From positions 39,644,890 through 39,708,889 of the forward strand of contig JAOANR010000001.1 of the NCBI GenBank assembly GCA_030278955.1: a stretch of DNA of 64,000 nt, read 5' to 3'. Positions 38,036 to 48,543 of this stretch are shown piece after piece. Position 1 is the first letter of the stretch. Each line of letters begins with the position of its first letter. Position numbers and translations under genes: made by a program. Source of the DNA: Hygrophila difformis. Its lineage: Eukaryota; Streptophyta; Magnoliopsida; Lamiales; Acanthaceae. The notes under the pieces are model-generated. The model did not search any database. It saw only the letters and a list, made by a program, of their open reading frames with translations, and had not been told where the DNA came from.

Positions 38036-39059
38036 TGAGATCTATTCAACAAGAATAAATTGCAAATGACAAAGCAAATTAGACAAAGTCTAATGTCATG
38101 CAATAGAAAAGGAAAGAAAAACAAAAGAAAGATAGAAATAATGATGATCATAGATTCTACAACATGCCAAGTTATGGTGAAATGGTGTCATGTCACTTTT
38201 TAGCCCAATAATTCCCTTTCCTACCAAATGTTACAACCGTATGCCCCGTTATAACCTTGAATAAGACCTCGGGATCTCGATTTGAGGAAATGAGCCGGTG
38301 GCGAGTTGGTCCAATTGCAAGCTTATGGGAGAATTTAATTGAATTTGATTTTGAGCGTTGATGATAAAAGCCAATCTTGAGAGTGAGTGAACTTTCCGAT
38401 TCTACTATATGTGAGGCTCTGTTTCTATTAATCAAAGATCATGTCATGCTTGAATTCAAGGATTAAGCCAATGAAATTTTCTAAACACATATTCAAGAAG
38501 AATTAACAACAATGATTGGCATGTATGTCTACTTAAGTGAGAAGTATCATTCCATTAAACACTGCAACTAAGAGAGTTTAATACTTGTAATTTTGATTGT
38601 CTTATCCCAATATAAGAAGAATGAAATTTCTGAGGCCACGCAAATGGATTGAATATGCAGAGTCCAAGCTCCTAGGAGCACTGACTCTGACTGCTCGGGG
38701 ACGATCAGTATTAAATGTGAGGATGTTGATAATGGCCAAAATTGACCATTATTTTCAATCCATTTCCGTGTCTGAGACGGACATTTTGATCGTGTTTCCA
38801 TCTTATTGTAATAAGAAAGCAGTTGAATTTAACAGATTAATGCTAGTTTGTAAAAACATCAAGCCGGTAATAAAAAGACACAAAATATGCAATTTTAAAT
38901 TGTATTTGTGTTAGAAAAATCCAAAAATATGAAAAAAGGAAAAAGAAAAGAAAAAGGAATGAAAAGATGGGCAAAAGAATAAAAGAGCCCACAAAAATCC
39001 AAAAAGATGGGAAAAAGATTGAAAATCCCACAACTGAAATTTGGTCAAGTGTTGAAGCA

Positions 39060-39454
39060 CAATTCGAATTGTGCAATTCGAATTAATTCGAATTGCACAC
39101 AATTCGAATTGCCGAGGAGAAGAAGAAATGGTTAAGTGTTGGAAGGGATGCACAAGCCTAATTCGAATTGTTCAAATTCGAATTAATTCGAATTAGGGAA
39201 AGAAGAGAGAAGAAACCCAAAGGCAAGAAGAAGATGCAATTTGAATTGCCCAATTCGAATTAATTCGAATTGGCACAAACAATTCGAATTGCCAACAGAT
39301 GCAAAGAAGCCAAGAAACCCTCATCCAATTCGAGAAAAGACAAATTCGAATTCTTCACAACAATTCGAATTGACAACTGAAGGCCACATTTCCAGCTCAA
39401 GGAAGAAATCTCACAATTCGAATTAATTCGAATTGGTTGAAGATAATTCGAACT
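39060..39454. repeat. AATTCGAATT palindrome array, LTR copy 3, upstream of promoter
   Basis: Matches the arrays at 7368 and 23211. Confidence 0.9.
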
Positions 39455-39492
39455 TCACTCATTGAAGCTGTGGAGCATGAGCACAACATTGG

Positions 39493-39523
39493 TGGGCCTA
39501 GGGTTTCGAAGTTTGTCTATAAA
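39493..39523 (+). promoter_or_regulatory. Family A LTR promoter, copy 3
   Basis: TGGGCCTAGGGTTT at 39493-39506 and TATAAA at 39518-39523. From this position it would read outward into family B pol. Confidence 0.7.
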
Positions 39524-40398
39524 AGCTGACCTCCCTCAACACAAGAAACATCCTTAGATCAAGAATTTTGCCAGAAAGCAGCTTGGGACAAAAAGAACAG
39601 CAGGAGGTTCCACACCCCTTAAGGGTTAGGTAGGTAGTTTAGTTTAGTTTAGTTTATTTTTCTTGCAAGTAGTGTAATCTTTACATGCTTTGATCTTAGT
39701 ATAGTGTAGAAGCAGTTTGTGTAACCCTTAGAGTAGCCATTTCCAGATTTTTACAAGCTTTCTAGTTAGAATAAACCCTACCTTCAAGTTAATGATGGTT
39801 TTGGGTTCTTTGTTTTGCTTTCAAAGTGTCAATACAAGAAAAATTTCCAGAAATGGTGTTATTCATGTGTTTTGGCACTCTTTAATGCTTTCTTTAGAAA
39901 TAAATGCTTAGCATGTTTGTTTGTTTCAACTAGGTTACATTTATTATGTCCTAGTTGACATTCAAACTTAATAAATGCATGTTTGGTGGGCTTTTGGCTT
40001 GATTTTGTGCCTTAGAGCTTCAAATAAGTGTTCTTCGGTTTTAGGTGTTTTAGGGTCTGTTAGAATTTATCTTTATGCTTTGTTTTTCCTGCCTTGATCT
40101 TATTTTAAGCTGCCTTAGATAACTTGAGTGTTCTTAGTTTACTCATGTAGTTCTTAGATAACTAGATGTTTTAGCTTCTTTGATCTTTGATCCCTTGTTT
40201 GTAGAAATAGGTTTAAATCTTGCCAATACCCATTGGACATGTGTTTGTTTATTTCTTGAAAACCTCACTAGGGTGGCTGTGAAGTGACATTGATGTGAGA
40301 TGAGGGATTTAGTAAATCTAAACCCATCATTACAGCACAGTGTTCACCTAACCCATAATTGTGAGAACAAAAATTGTTAGTGTTTGAAAATGTGTAAT

Positions 40399-40854
40399 AC
40401 GAATTGAGGCAATTCGAATTATTCGAATTGCCTAAGAAATTCGAATTGCACAACCAAAAATTTCTTCATGAGGTTTCCAACCAATTCGAATTCTCTAATT
40501 CGAATTAATTCGAATTGCTCAACAATTCGAATTGGCTTGAGAACCACATTGTATCCATTGCCATCCCCTCATGCCTTAGTTTATTTTCTGCCCCCAACCA
40601 ATTCGAATTGTCCAATTCGAATTAATTCGAATTGCTGGACAATTCGAATTCACCTTCTCCTTGACGTAAATGCCTTAGTCAAATTGAGCAAGAAAAGGAC
40701 TTCGCCAATTCGAGTTATCCAATTCGAATTAATTCGAATTGGTCAATAATTCGAATTAGATGATGTTCCAATTTCTGGCAATGATTAATTGAGTAAAGTA
40801 CTACTTCATCCTTCATGCATTCTCAATTCGAATTACCCCAATAATTTGAATTGA
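40399..40854. repeat. AATTCGAATT palindrome array, LTR copy 3, downstream
   Basis: Like copies 1 and 2, but with one extra palindrome: near 40615 a single AATTCGAATT has become the double form. Array growth is therefore visible between copies. Confidence 0.88.
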
Positions 40855-43455
40855 ACTATCGCTTCTCTTTTGAAAACTCCAAAAACATTTTCTTTCATGA
40901 TTTGTGTAAGTTGCATGGGTGTATTGGGCCTCGGCCCAGTCCATCTGATTTCTATCCATTACACATTTCAACCCTTTAGTGTCTACTTATTGTGTGCTTA
41001 ACACCCACATAATACCAAAAAATATTTTCTTACTTTCATATTTTCTCCTTCATGGTGTGTATGAACGGATAATGAGAAATGCACAAATTAATGTTGGTGA
41101 AAGGTCCCTTCACAGGGATATCGACTAACCCGTCTTCTGTGTGTAAATCATTATCTGTTATTTTGCATGATCTGGTTAGTGGTTGGTGGAAGCTCCGGCG
41201 AGCGTTCTCTTCACTAAGAGTTTCGATTAGTCACTCAGCCAACTCCTAATCAGACACAGTTTTAATTTTCCTTATCTTAATTTCTCAACCTGAATTCAAG
41301 TTGCAATAGTATTAACTGATGACGACCAACATCAGTTAAGAAATATTACAACAAGAAATATGTGGGTTATTCTTCCACTCACAGACAAAAGAAAACTGAA
41401 TGACGGCGGTCACCGTCATTTGGAATTCTTTCTGCCTAAAATCAGTCATCTGGGAAGATTGGGAACCGGACAGCAGATGTTTGCAGTCCGGAAAACCCCA
41501 ACTATCTCTGGCACTCTTTTTAGCCGATTTCTTCTCATCTCAGGCTAATCCATCTTGTGTATCGCATTCTGTCTAACCCCACCATATATTTTGGGGTGTT
41601 TTATTTTCCTTTTCATATACTTGTATGCATGATACTATTATGTAGATGTTCTGGTCCTATTGCTATTTTGGGGATCCTTCCCCTTGGACACAGAAGTCTT
41701 GATTTAAATCGGATGTTGCATAATACACTTCCAACAAAAATTCCTTTATAAAATCCGGATCTGAGTAAGGGATAAATTCGACAGTTATGACTAATTCATC
41801 TTCCACTGGGGGGGGGGGGGGGTTGATTTTGAGAGCGTAGAAGCAGAGTCAGCGATTAGGTCTCATCTAGACTGAAAGGATCTGTGTTTTGATTGAGAGT
41901 CTAGTACCTGTTTAGGGAATGATTTTCAAATACTCATTTGCTTCTCAAAATTGCTGTGTGTTGGAAATCTGATATTAGATATCGCATTAAGTCAATATCC
42001 ACTTGGGTGTAGATGAGATGTGATAAATAATACTAGAGGAACAACATATAGGCCTTGGTGAATTTATAAGGTAAGGTCGAGTATTCCTTCGACTACTATC
42101 TTCTTCTGCCAAAGTCTAGAATTGAGTCTTGAGTGAGTACATCCGGAATAGGTTCATTTATGGATCTGTTTCATTTAGTTTGTATCTCATAACGACCCAG
42201 ATGTTGTAAGCCCTATGGCTTATTGATATCTCGGGGGTTCTTGATCTGCATCTGGTCACCAAGACCAGGGGCTCTTTTATACTAACGGAAAGAGACGTTT
42301 TTAACGATTCCGAGTGATAGATTTAAATGCTTTCTTTACTGCTTTCCTTTAAAATGCTTTCATAGAGGTTACTCGGAAGAATTAGGGGCTGTCCATCTGT
42401 TAAAAGGTTTGAGAGCTATGGAATGGTTTGGGGCTTGATTTGAAACTTTGGGTGTGACATGGGGGAATGATAGAAGTACTTGGCATGTCAACTAATGATA
42501 TGTTAGGTGTTGCTTGTCCACCACAGATATGTAATGTAACTTCACAAGGCCTGTGGAGGGAGTTATAAGTCTGTGGTATCTTAGAAATTGTTGTCTTAAG
42601 AGCATGTAAATTCTCACCATAAGTACCTATCTGTTAAAGGGAACATGGTGTAGAAAGCATGAGAGTTAGCTAACTAGAGGATTATCCCAAGCTAAGATCT
42701 GTTTATAAAAATGGAAGTTTAATTGTGTTTCATCTGAATCTTGTCCAATCTTTATTATTTCCTCCCTGTCCCTTTTGTCATATTTAAACTTGCTTTCTAG
42801 ATAGTGTAGCATAATTTTATATTGCTTTCGTAGTATAGATTTAATTGCTTTCCTCGACCTAGTTTACCATGCTTTGTAGAATAATTTTTACTGCTTTCAT
42901 GATCTGGTTAAATTTATGTCAAGTAGTTGTTAGAAAACCCTTGCAAAACTTGAAATGAGTAACTGAGTGGAAAATCTTAGTAAACGACGTGGGCCCTGCT
43001 TCCATCGCACATCCTCCAGTGAACGATCCGGTACTTACTATAAATTACTGCAATTTTTGACCCGTGCGCTTTCGGGATGCACAGTTTCTTGACACGAGTA
43101 AATAAAAACACAACATTTTGGGAAAATACTCATGCAGTGGGAAGATGTTCAAAAGCTCTATGGCAGGTGCTTTCGCGACAGGAAATTATGGGAAGTATCA
43201 TGGTGCAGATACCAGGGACTTTCAGGGTGACAGACTGAAGGTCAATCCCGGTTGCACCGTGATATTTGTCAAAAGTTTCATGGCGGGGAGGACCACAGCG
43301 CCGTTTGAGACTGAAACACCCCACATGAGTAATAAAAAGGGAAATCTTAATATATCCTTAAACCCCTTCCCTAAATCATAACTCTTTTCATTTAATAATC
43401 CAAACCTGATATTTCAGAAAATTACTCGTGTTAGTGAAACTCGTCAAAAGTTTCA

Positions 43456-46400
43456 GCTGGTCCTAAAGGAAAGGATACTAGAAAAGAATATGGGAAAGAT
43501 GATACTGTTGATGAGGAAGCAGATGATGATCAGAAGGAAGCCGAACAGCAGACTGAAGCTGCGGAAGGAACGACTGAAATAGAAAACGGTAATGGCAAAG
43601 GTACAACCTCTGCCCCTTTACCACCAAAACATGATAATAATAAAGAGTTCATGCCAAGGGTTCCATACTCGGCCAGACTGAAAAATAAACAACAAGATCT
43701 GAAGTTTGAAATTTTTTTGAAAAGACTGCATGAAGTCGAGATTACCATTCCACTCCTTGAAATGATTTCTGAAATGCCAACCTATGCTAAGTTCTTAAAA
43801 GAAATGATTTCAGGAAAAAGAAAGGTTGAGCAGGAAGAGCTGGTGGTGCTCAACAGCACATGTAGCGCAATCATTCAGAGGAAACTGCCAGAAAAGAAAG
43901 ATCCTGGATGCTACACTCTCCCAATCCGAATTGGGCAAGCAAACGCAGGAAGAGGATTATGTGATCTCGGTTCGAGTATCAACGTGATGCCTCTGGCGAT
44001 GGTGAGACGTCTCAAGCTTGGGAGTGTAGAGCCAATCAAGATGCAGCTACAGCTTGCTGACAGATCAATTACACAGCCAATCGGGATTTTGAGAGATGTA
44101 GTGATCAGGGCGGGCAGCACACCATTTCCAGCGGATTTCATCATTTTGGACATCGAAGAAGACTCTGACATGCCGCTCATTTTGGGAAGGCCATTCTTGG
44201 CCACCGACAGAGCTTTGATCGATGCCAAGTCTGGGAAGGTGACACTCCGCGTGGAAGTAGTCTTCGACATGGCCAAACTGCATAAATTTCCAAGCAATGA
44301 TTCTTGTTTTTCTTTTGAAGATGTAATAGTTAGATCCGAGTGTGGAGAGGGAAAGAGCAATGAATCTGGATGTGAATTTGACTCTGGACATGTAATATCT
44401 GACAATGGTGATGACAAGCAGGTACTGAAGCCTGCAGGCGCGGAGCACGACTGCTGCAACGCCGTCTACTTTTCTGATCCCATTTCGGGGGCATGGAAGA
44501 GTTTGATGGCACACATTTCCATCAGGAGGATGGACAAGGCATGATCCGAAAGGTAAATCTGATCTCTTGCCACCCAATTCTTGAAAATTACTTCCATCAC
44601 TGGAATGCCCACCAGAGCTAGAACTAAAAGTATTATCGGACCATCTTAAGTACGCATTTCACGCTGAACCTAAAATGTTACCGGTAATTGTGTCAGCTAA
44701 GCTGACACAAGATCAAGAAAACGCTCTGGTGGGAGTACTTAAAAAACATGTGCATGCAATCGGTTGGACAATTTCTGATATGAAAGGAATAAGCCCTTCT
44801 GTCTGTATGGACAGGATTCTGATGGAGGAGAGCTTCAAACCCTCACGCCAGCCCCAACGACGTCTGAACCCACCCATGCAAGAAGTGGTAAGAAAGGAGG
44901 TGATTAAGCTTTTAGATGCTGGTATCATCTACCCAATTTCTAACAGCAAATGGGTCAGCCCAGTGCAGGTCGTTCCAAAGCGGGGTGGGATGTGCATTAC
45001 CAAGAACGAACAAGGGGAGGAAATTGCAACGAGGCCGGTCACCGGATGGAGGGTCTGCATAGACTACCGGAAGTTGAATGAGGCCACGCGCAAAGACCAT
45101 TTCCCTTTAGTATTCATTGATCAGATGTTTGAACGGTTGGCAGGGAGGGATTTTTCTTGTTTTCTTGATGGGTACTCTGGTTATAACCAAATCGTGATTG
45201 CAAGTGAGGATCAAGAAAAACAACTTTTACATGCCCCTATGGCACTTTTGCCTATAGGCGCATGCCTTTCGGATTATGCAATGCACCAGCTACTTTTCAA
45301 CGATGCATGATGTCTATATTCTCTGAATTTATCGGAAAATACATTGAGGTCTTCATGGATGACTTTCTATGTATGGAGATACGTTTGACGAATGTTTGAC
45401 CAATCTTGCAAAGATTTTAAAAAGATGTGAGGACACTAACTTAGTTTTGAACTGGGAAAAGTGCCATTTCATGGTCACTGAGGGTATAGTGTTAGGTCAC
45501 CGCATCTCACGTGCAGGCATTGAGGTCGATTCGGCCAAGGTTTCCATCATCTCCAATCTCCCTCTCCCCAATTCAATAAAATCAGTTAGGAGCTTCTTAG
45601 GGCATGCCGGTTTTTACCGGAGATTCATTAAAGATTTCTCGAAAATTGCCAAGCCGCTCACTAACTTACTTTGTAAAGAAAATCCTTTTGTAATAAATGA
45701 AACGTGTGTTGAAGCCTTTAACACGCTAAAAAAGATGGTTGGTTTCTGCGCCGATAGTAAAACCACCCGATTGGTCAATACCTTTCGAGGTAATGTGCGA
45801 TGCGAGTGATCTCGCCGTGGGTGCAGTTCTCGGGGAACATAAGGATGGGAAACATTGCTTAATTCATTACGCAAGTCATGCCCTGAATGAGGCCCAAGTC
45901 AACTACACCACAACGGAGAAAGAGATGTATGCTGTGGTCTTCTCATTTGATAAATTCAGACAGTATCTGATAGGTACGAAGACAATAGTATACACAGATC
46001 ATTCCGCATTAAGATACTTGTTTAGCAAACAAGATGCCAAACCTCGATTAATCAGGTGGGTACTTCTGTTGCAGGAATTCAATATTATAATAAAAGATAG
46101 AAAAGGCAGAGACAATGGTGTTGCTGACCATCTGTCTCAATTAGAAAATGATAAAAATGAGAAAGCCGTCAATGAAGATTTCCCAGACGAACAATTATTC
46201 GCATTGCATCTGCACGACCAAGCGTGTCCATGATTTTCCGACATCGCTAACTTCTTGGTATGCGGAATAACCCCACCATTTTCAAGCAATCACCTCAAGA
46301 ATAGGTTCAACCGAGATGTATTAAATTACTACTGGGAAGAACCTTATCTCTTCAAGCACTGCGCCGATTCAATAATCAAGCGATGTGTAACCGAGCATGA

Positions 46401-47523
46401 AGCCTATCAAATTGTCAGAAAATGTCATGAATCAGAGTATGGAGGTAATCATGGTCCTACTCGAACAACCCATAAGGTCCTCGAGTGTGGATTTTATTGG
46501 CCTCACATCTATGAGGATTGCAGGACATTTGTGAAAGCTTGCGACAGGTGCCAAAGGTTAGGAAACATTTCTAAGAGGGATGAAATGCCTCAGAAAGGAA
46601 TTCTCACTCTTGAGATTTTCGACGTTTGGGGTATTGACTTCATGGGACCGTTCCCACCATCTGGTGGAAACCAGTATATCTTGGTAGCTGTCGATTACGA
46701 TTACGTGTCCCAATGGGTCGAGGCTGTCACATTACTAACCAATGATGGTAGCCAAGTCATCAAGTTCCTCAAAAACAACATTTTTAATCGATTTGGCATA
46801 CCTAGGGTGATAATATCAGATGGAGGAACACATTTTGTTAATAAATCCTTTGAGAACCTCATGATTAAAACTGGCATCCTCCATAAGATAGGCACGCCTT
46901 ATCATCCCCAGACAAGTGGTCAAGTCGAAGTATCCAATCGTGAAATCAAGCATATACTCGAAGCCACTGTCAGGAAAACCCGGAAGGATTGGGCACGTAA
47001 GCTCAATGATGCTCTATGGGCATATCGCACAGCATATAAGACCCCCATTGGGATGTCTTCATACAGGCTTATCCTCGGAAAAGCCTGTCATTTGCCTGTA
47101 GAGCTAGAGCATAAAGCTTACTGGGCTGTTAAAACGCTTAACTTCGATCCAAAAGTTGCTCAGAGCAAGTGCAAGTTGGACCTCAATGAAATTGAGGAAA
47201 TACGAGCACAAGCTTATGAAAGCTCTCGGATTTATAAGGAGCGGACCCAGAAATTATACGATCGTCGGATCAAATCCAAGCACTTCTATATTGGCCAAAA
47301 TGTTTTACGATTCAATTCGAGGTTGAAGTTGTTCCCCGTAAAGCGGAAATCAAGATGAGAAGGGCCATATGAAGTGCTGGAGGTGTTTAAAAGCTGAGCA
47401 GTCAGGATCCGAACCGACAAGGGCGATCTGGTGGTGAACGGACACAGGCTGAAAGAGTACATCGGACTGTTCGATCCGGAAAAAGAGAGACAAGCAGTGG
47501 CAGACCCAGCTTATACTCAATAA
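43456..47523 (+). pseudogene. Family B pol, decayed (protease to integrase)
   Basis: Continuation of the family B polyprotein interrupted at 6343. The frame opens at 43456 in a Lys/Glu-rich linker. The protease DLGSS block is near 43966, the [11 protein letters not shown] block near 45161, and FMDD at about 45354-45365. RNase [13 protein letters not shown] starts near 45798. The integrase shows WGIDFMG near 46626, SDGGTHFVN near 46817, then GQVE near 46919 and GPY near 47362. Breaks include TGA at 44542, frame changes near 44600, 45225, 45365 and 45740, and TGA at 46231, 47356 and 47396. The last three in-frame stops fit TGG-to-TGA or CGA-to-TGA type decay. The normal stop is TAA at 47521. 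No chromodomain. Confidence 0.92.
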
Positions 47524-47635
47524 AAGCAGCAATAAAAAAATCATAAAAATTTCATTTTATGTATATATGTACTGCTTTATTTTCAAGATCAAAAGTATCA
47601 AAAAATCAATTAAACATTGAGAATACTAAGACTCT

Positions 47636-47695
47636 AAATGTGAGGATGTTGATATTTGGAGAAAACCTAATACGGCTAATTTATCTGTCTTGCAG
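47636..47695 (+). promoter_or_regulatory. Conserved post-pol splice-acceptor module, family B
   Basis: AAATGTGAGGATGTTGAT at 47636, CCTAAT, a pyrimidine-rich run, and CTTGCAG ending at 47695. Shared with family A in order and spacing. Confidence 0.55.
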
Positions 47696-47753
47696 AAATT
47701 CCGGAACCCCCAAAAAGAAGGAGCAGAAAAATAGCACGGAAAACCAGGTTCCC

Positions 47754-47851
47754 GGTTGGATTAATTCCATGGATTTAAGAAAATATTCTCGGAATTTAAA
47801 GCAATTTAAAATCCGGAATAAATTTTCCGAATAAATGAAATTGATTCAACC
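47754..47851 (+). ncRNA. Conserved RNA fold with GNRA loop, family B
   Basis: The outer stem pairs GGTTGGATTAAT (47754-47765) with ATTGATTCAACC (47840-47851), 12 pairs including two G-T wobbles. The inner stem (47786-47800 with 47805-47818) is capped by GCAA and keeps the A-A mismatch seen in family A. Several pairs differ from family A while staying complementary. Confidence 0.62.
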
Positions 47852-48006
47852 TATTTTTATGCAAGTGGATTATTTTAATATTCAGCCCAATAATTGTTTT
47901 GAATTTATTTGGACTGAATTTATTCAGATCCAAATCAAATAAAATGGATTCAGGCCCAATATCACACTCGGGCCCAGTCCATGAAAATTTGAAAATTCAA
48001 AATTTC

Positions 48007-48502
48007 ATGTCGCGAAACCCCTCCAGGTCGCGAGACTCAGTCTCGCGACAGGGCAGGAGGCTAGCGCCATGACCCTCCAGTTACAGTGGGACCTCAGTCG
48101 TGAGACTCAAATCCATGTCGCGATACCCAGTTTCGTGACATGGATCAAGTCTAGCGATAGGGTCCCTAAACCTTCTTTCCATACCCTGTCGCGAAGCAAA
48201 ACCATGTCGCGAGACTACGCCTCGTGACAGGGTTGAGTTCTGCGACAGAGTTCCACCTGGCCCACCACCTCACTAAATCTGTCCCCAAACCTTTTTGTCC
48301 CTGTCGCGATACCCCCAGTCCCGAGACATGGTCTCGCGACTGGCTTTCACTCTCGCGCCACAGTTCTCACTTGACCCCACTTCCTCCGTAAATCCTGTCG
48401 TGATACCCCCCCCAGTCGCGAGACATGGTCTCGCGACTGGTTTTCAGTCCCGTGACTCCTCTTACGTCGCTAGGCCCCAGTCGTGAAACCCAGTTTCACG
48501 AC
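48007..48502. repeat. Palindromic repeat array B3, upstream of internal promoter
   Basis: Dense inverted repeats. GTCGCGAGACT (48027-48037) pairs with AGTCTCGCGAC (48039-48049). ATCCATGTCGCGATAC (48111-48126) pairs with GTTTCGTGACATGGAT (48130-48145), with one wobble and one mismatch. GTCGTGAAAC (48480-48489) pairs with GTTTCACGAC (48493-48502). The array ends against the internal promoter. Confidence 0.85.
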
Positions 48503-48503
48503 A

Positions 48504-48543
48504 TGGGCTAGGGTTTAACGACTGCGCCCATCAGTATATATAT
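48504..48543 (+). promoter_or_regulatory. Internal promoter of the family B third gene
   Basis: TGGGCTAGGGTTT at 48504-48516 (site II-like plus telo-box) and a TATATATA run at 48535-48543, followed by a pyrimidine-rich stretch. This repeats the LTR promoter design inside the element, about 160 bases before exon 1. Confidence 0.65.

Larger units (their letters stand above)
6344..43455 (+). mobile_element. Family A Athila-like tandem: LTR-internal-LTR-internal-LTR
   Basis: Three nearly identical LTRs (6344-11758, 22187-27599, 38036-43455; about 5413-5420 bp) alternate with two internal regions (11759-22186 and 27600-38035). The period is 15,843 and 15,849 bp, so one full unit with two LTRs is about 21.2 kb, which is large for Athila. 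Each LTR begins TGAGATC after an A-tract and ends GTTTCA. The first two LTRs are followed by a tRNA-Asp primer site. The third abuts family B pol. Such tandems usually arise by unequal recombination between LTRs. I found no matching 5-bp target duplication (AAAGT on the left, GCTGG on the right), so the outer ends may have been altered. Confidence 0.88.
38036..43455 (+). repeat. Family A LTR, copy 3 (3' LTR of unit 2)
   Basis: 5420 bp. It ends GTTTCA and runs directly into family B pol coding sequence, with no primer site. The recurrent 18-base motif is at 38713. A run of 15 G at 41808-41822 corresponds to 7 G in copy 1 and 6 G in copy 2. Confidence 0.87.

Noticed and set aside
43911..44459. 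Long minus-strand open frame opposite family B protease, with similar ones opposite family A gag-pol (e.g. 29474-29980, 30317-30808)
   Set aside because: Shadow of the plus-strand coding sequence. It recurs wherever the same pol region recurs and shows no protein domain.
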